7,130 nt of DNA from Anaerolineales bacterium UBA3082. GTDB taxonomy: Bacteria > Chloroflexota > Anaerolineae > UBA7937. The notes under the pieces were generated by a model. That model was given only the letters and a program-made list of their open reading frames with translations. It was not told the origin of the DNA and did no database searches. The stretch spans positions 1 to 7,130 of the forward strand of contig DFBK01000068.1 of the NCBI GenBank assembly GCA_002366595.1. Reading direction: 5' to 3'. Shown here one piece after another: positions 6,283 to 7,130 of this stretch. Every line of letters begins with the position of its first letter. The stretch's first letter is position 1. Both the position numbers and the translations under genes were made by a program.

Positions 6283-7130
6283 ATGGCAGAGATATTGGTC
6301 TTCAGCGAGAAAGATGAGATAGCCTTCGAACTCCTTTCTAAAGGGCGGGAGATGAAAGAGGAGTTGGGCTTGGGATTGGCCGCCGCCCTCCTGGGCCCGG
6401 AGGTAGAGGGGAGGTCAAGCCAATACTTCTCCTATGGGGCGGAGAAGGTCTACCTGGGGGAGAGCGCTCTCTTGGCCGACTTCTACGTGGAGACCTACGC
6501 CCCGGCGTTGCAAAGGGTGGCGGAGGAGGGAGGGGCCCAGATCCTCCTCTTGGGCTCCACCAAGAGGGGGAAGGAGTTGGCCTCCCGAGTAGCCCAAAGA
6601 TTAGGGGCGGGCTGCATCACCGATGCCATAGACCTCCGTCTGGAGGGGGACGGCCTGGTGGCTGACCGCTACGCTTTGGGGGGCAACACCGTGGCCTCAG
6701 AGGTCATCAAGACGGAGAGGAAGGTCATCGCCGTGATGCCCAAGACCTTCGAAGCGCTCCCCCTAAAGGCCGGGGAGGGCCAAACCGTGCGCCTGGACCT
6801 AGAACTCCTCGAACCTCGGGTTCGGGTGGTGGAGAGGCGGGCTAAGGAGGGGGGGGCGGTAAATATCGAGGAGGCCGAGGTCCTGGTCTGCATAGGCCGA
6901 GGGTTAGGCGCTGAAGAGGACTTAGAGATGATCTGGAAACTGGCCGCGGCCTTGGGGGGCGAGGTGGGTTGCACCAAATCCCTGGCCTCCGACTACGGCT
7001 GGCTCTCCGAGGAGCGGATAGTGGGCCTCTCCGGGAAGAAGTGTAACCCCAGACTCTATTTAGGCATCGGCATCTCCGGCCAGATCCAGCATACGGTGGG
7101 CATCTTGGGCTCGAAAATCATAGTGGCCAT
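6283..7130 (+). CDS. fixB: FixB/EtfA: electron-transfer flavoprotein alpha subunit, 3' end outside window
   Basis: The frame opens with ATG at 6283, 2 nt after the fixA stop, and stays open to the window end: 282 codons, roughly 40-50 residues short of the usual length. Domain I (about 1-150) includes G-S-T-K-R-G-K-E-L-A-S-R-V-A at 91-104 and T-D-A-I at 113-116, typical of ETF alpha. The C-terminal FAD domain starts near 195 with G-R-G-L at 205-208, then S-D-Y-G-W at 236-240, G-L-S-G-K-K at 248-253 and the family signature L-Y-L-G-I-G-I-S-G-Q-I-Q-H at 258-270. The usual Arg stacked against the flavin (CTR/ASR motif) appears to be Lys here: C-T-K at 230-232. FixB carries the FAD that shuttles electrons to FixC/FixX or to the dehydrogenase. 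GAGGT 4 nt before the start is a weak ribosome site, so coupling to fixA is likely. Confidence 0.93.
   Translation, partial: MAEILVFSEKDEIAFELLSKGREMKEELGLGLAAALLGPEVEGRSSQYFSYGAEKVYLGESALLADFYVETYAPALQRVAEEGGAQILLLGSTKRGKELASRVAQRLGAGCITDAIDLRLEGDGLVADRYALGGNTVASEVIKTERKVIAVMPKTFEALPLKAGEGQTVRLDLELLEPRVRVVERRAKEGGAVNIEEAEVLVCIGRGLGAEEDLEMIWKLAAALGGEVGCTKSLASDYGWLSEERIVGLSGKKCNPRLYLGIGISGQIQHTVGILGSKIIVA

Noticed and set aside
2577..7130. Nitrogen-fixation locus, suggested by the fixABCX-type genes
   Set aside because: No nif gene or NifA/sigma-54 site (GG-N10-GC with TTGGCAC-type -24 box) is evident; the promoter is sigma-70-like and the first gene is an acyl-CoA dehydrogenase, so a carbon/energy role is more likely.

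Overview
The window is a compact, GC-rich stretch of bacterial chromosome with two divergent operons. Both start at near-consensus sigma-70/sigma-A promoters (TTGACA, 17-bp spacer, TATAGT or TAAGAT), and the genes have clear Shine-Dalgarno sites. Codon use leans on AGG, ATA, GAG, AAG and CTC. The gene content (MoxR-DUF58 plus a FixCX-type electron-transfer flavoprotein cluster joined to an acyl-CoA dehydrogenase) would suit a Chloroflexota-like or similar deep-branching, possibly thermophilic or anaerobic, bacterium. That placement is a weak inference; no marker gene is present. I see no tRNA, rRNA, CRISPR, transposon or prophage sequence.

Left, minus strand (2-2238): a MoxR-family AAA+ ATPase followed 14 nt later by a two-TM DUF58 protein. 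This is a common two-gene module, thought to act in folding or assembly of envelope or metal-containing proteins, and usually followed by further envelope genes. Here the continuation lies outside the window.

Middle (2239-2576): a 338-bp divergent intergenic region with one promoter for each operon. It holds a 12-bp palindrome over the moxR -10 box, a hairpin-like inverted repeat near 2400, and a perfect 22-bp palindrome lying at the predicted start of the acyl-CoA dehydrogenase transcript, just before its ribosome binding site.

Right, plus strand (2577 to the window end): acyl-CoA dehydrogenase, FixC-like ETF:quinone oxidoreductase flavoprotein, FixX-like 8-cysteine ferredoxin, FixA/EtfB and FixB/EtfA (cut by the window edge). 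The last four genes are almost contiguous (4-nt overlap, then 14-nt and 2-nt gaps). Together they look like a full EtfABCX/FixABCX complex. The likely role is electron transfer between an acyl-CoA/enoyl-CoA couple and the quinone pool, possibly with flavin-based bifurcation to NAD(H) and ferredoxin. The FixA subunit has a FixA-type rather than a canonical AMP-binding loop, and FixX has ligands for two [4Fe-4S] clusters; both favour the bifurcating class. FixB has Lys where the flavin-tuning Arg of ETF alpha is expected, which is the most unusual protein-level detail in the window.
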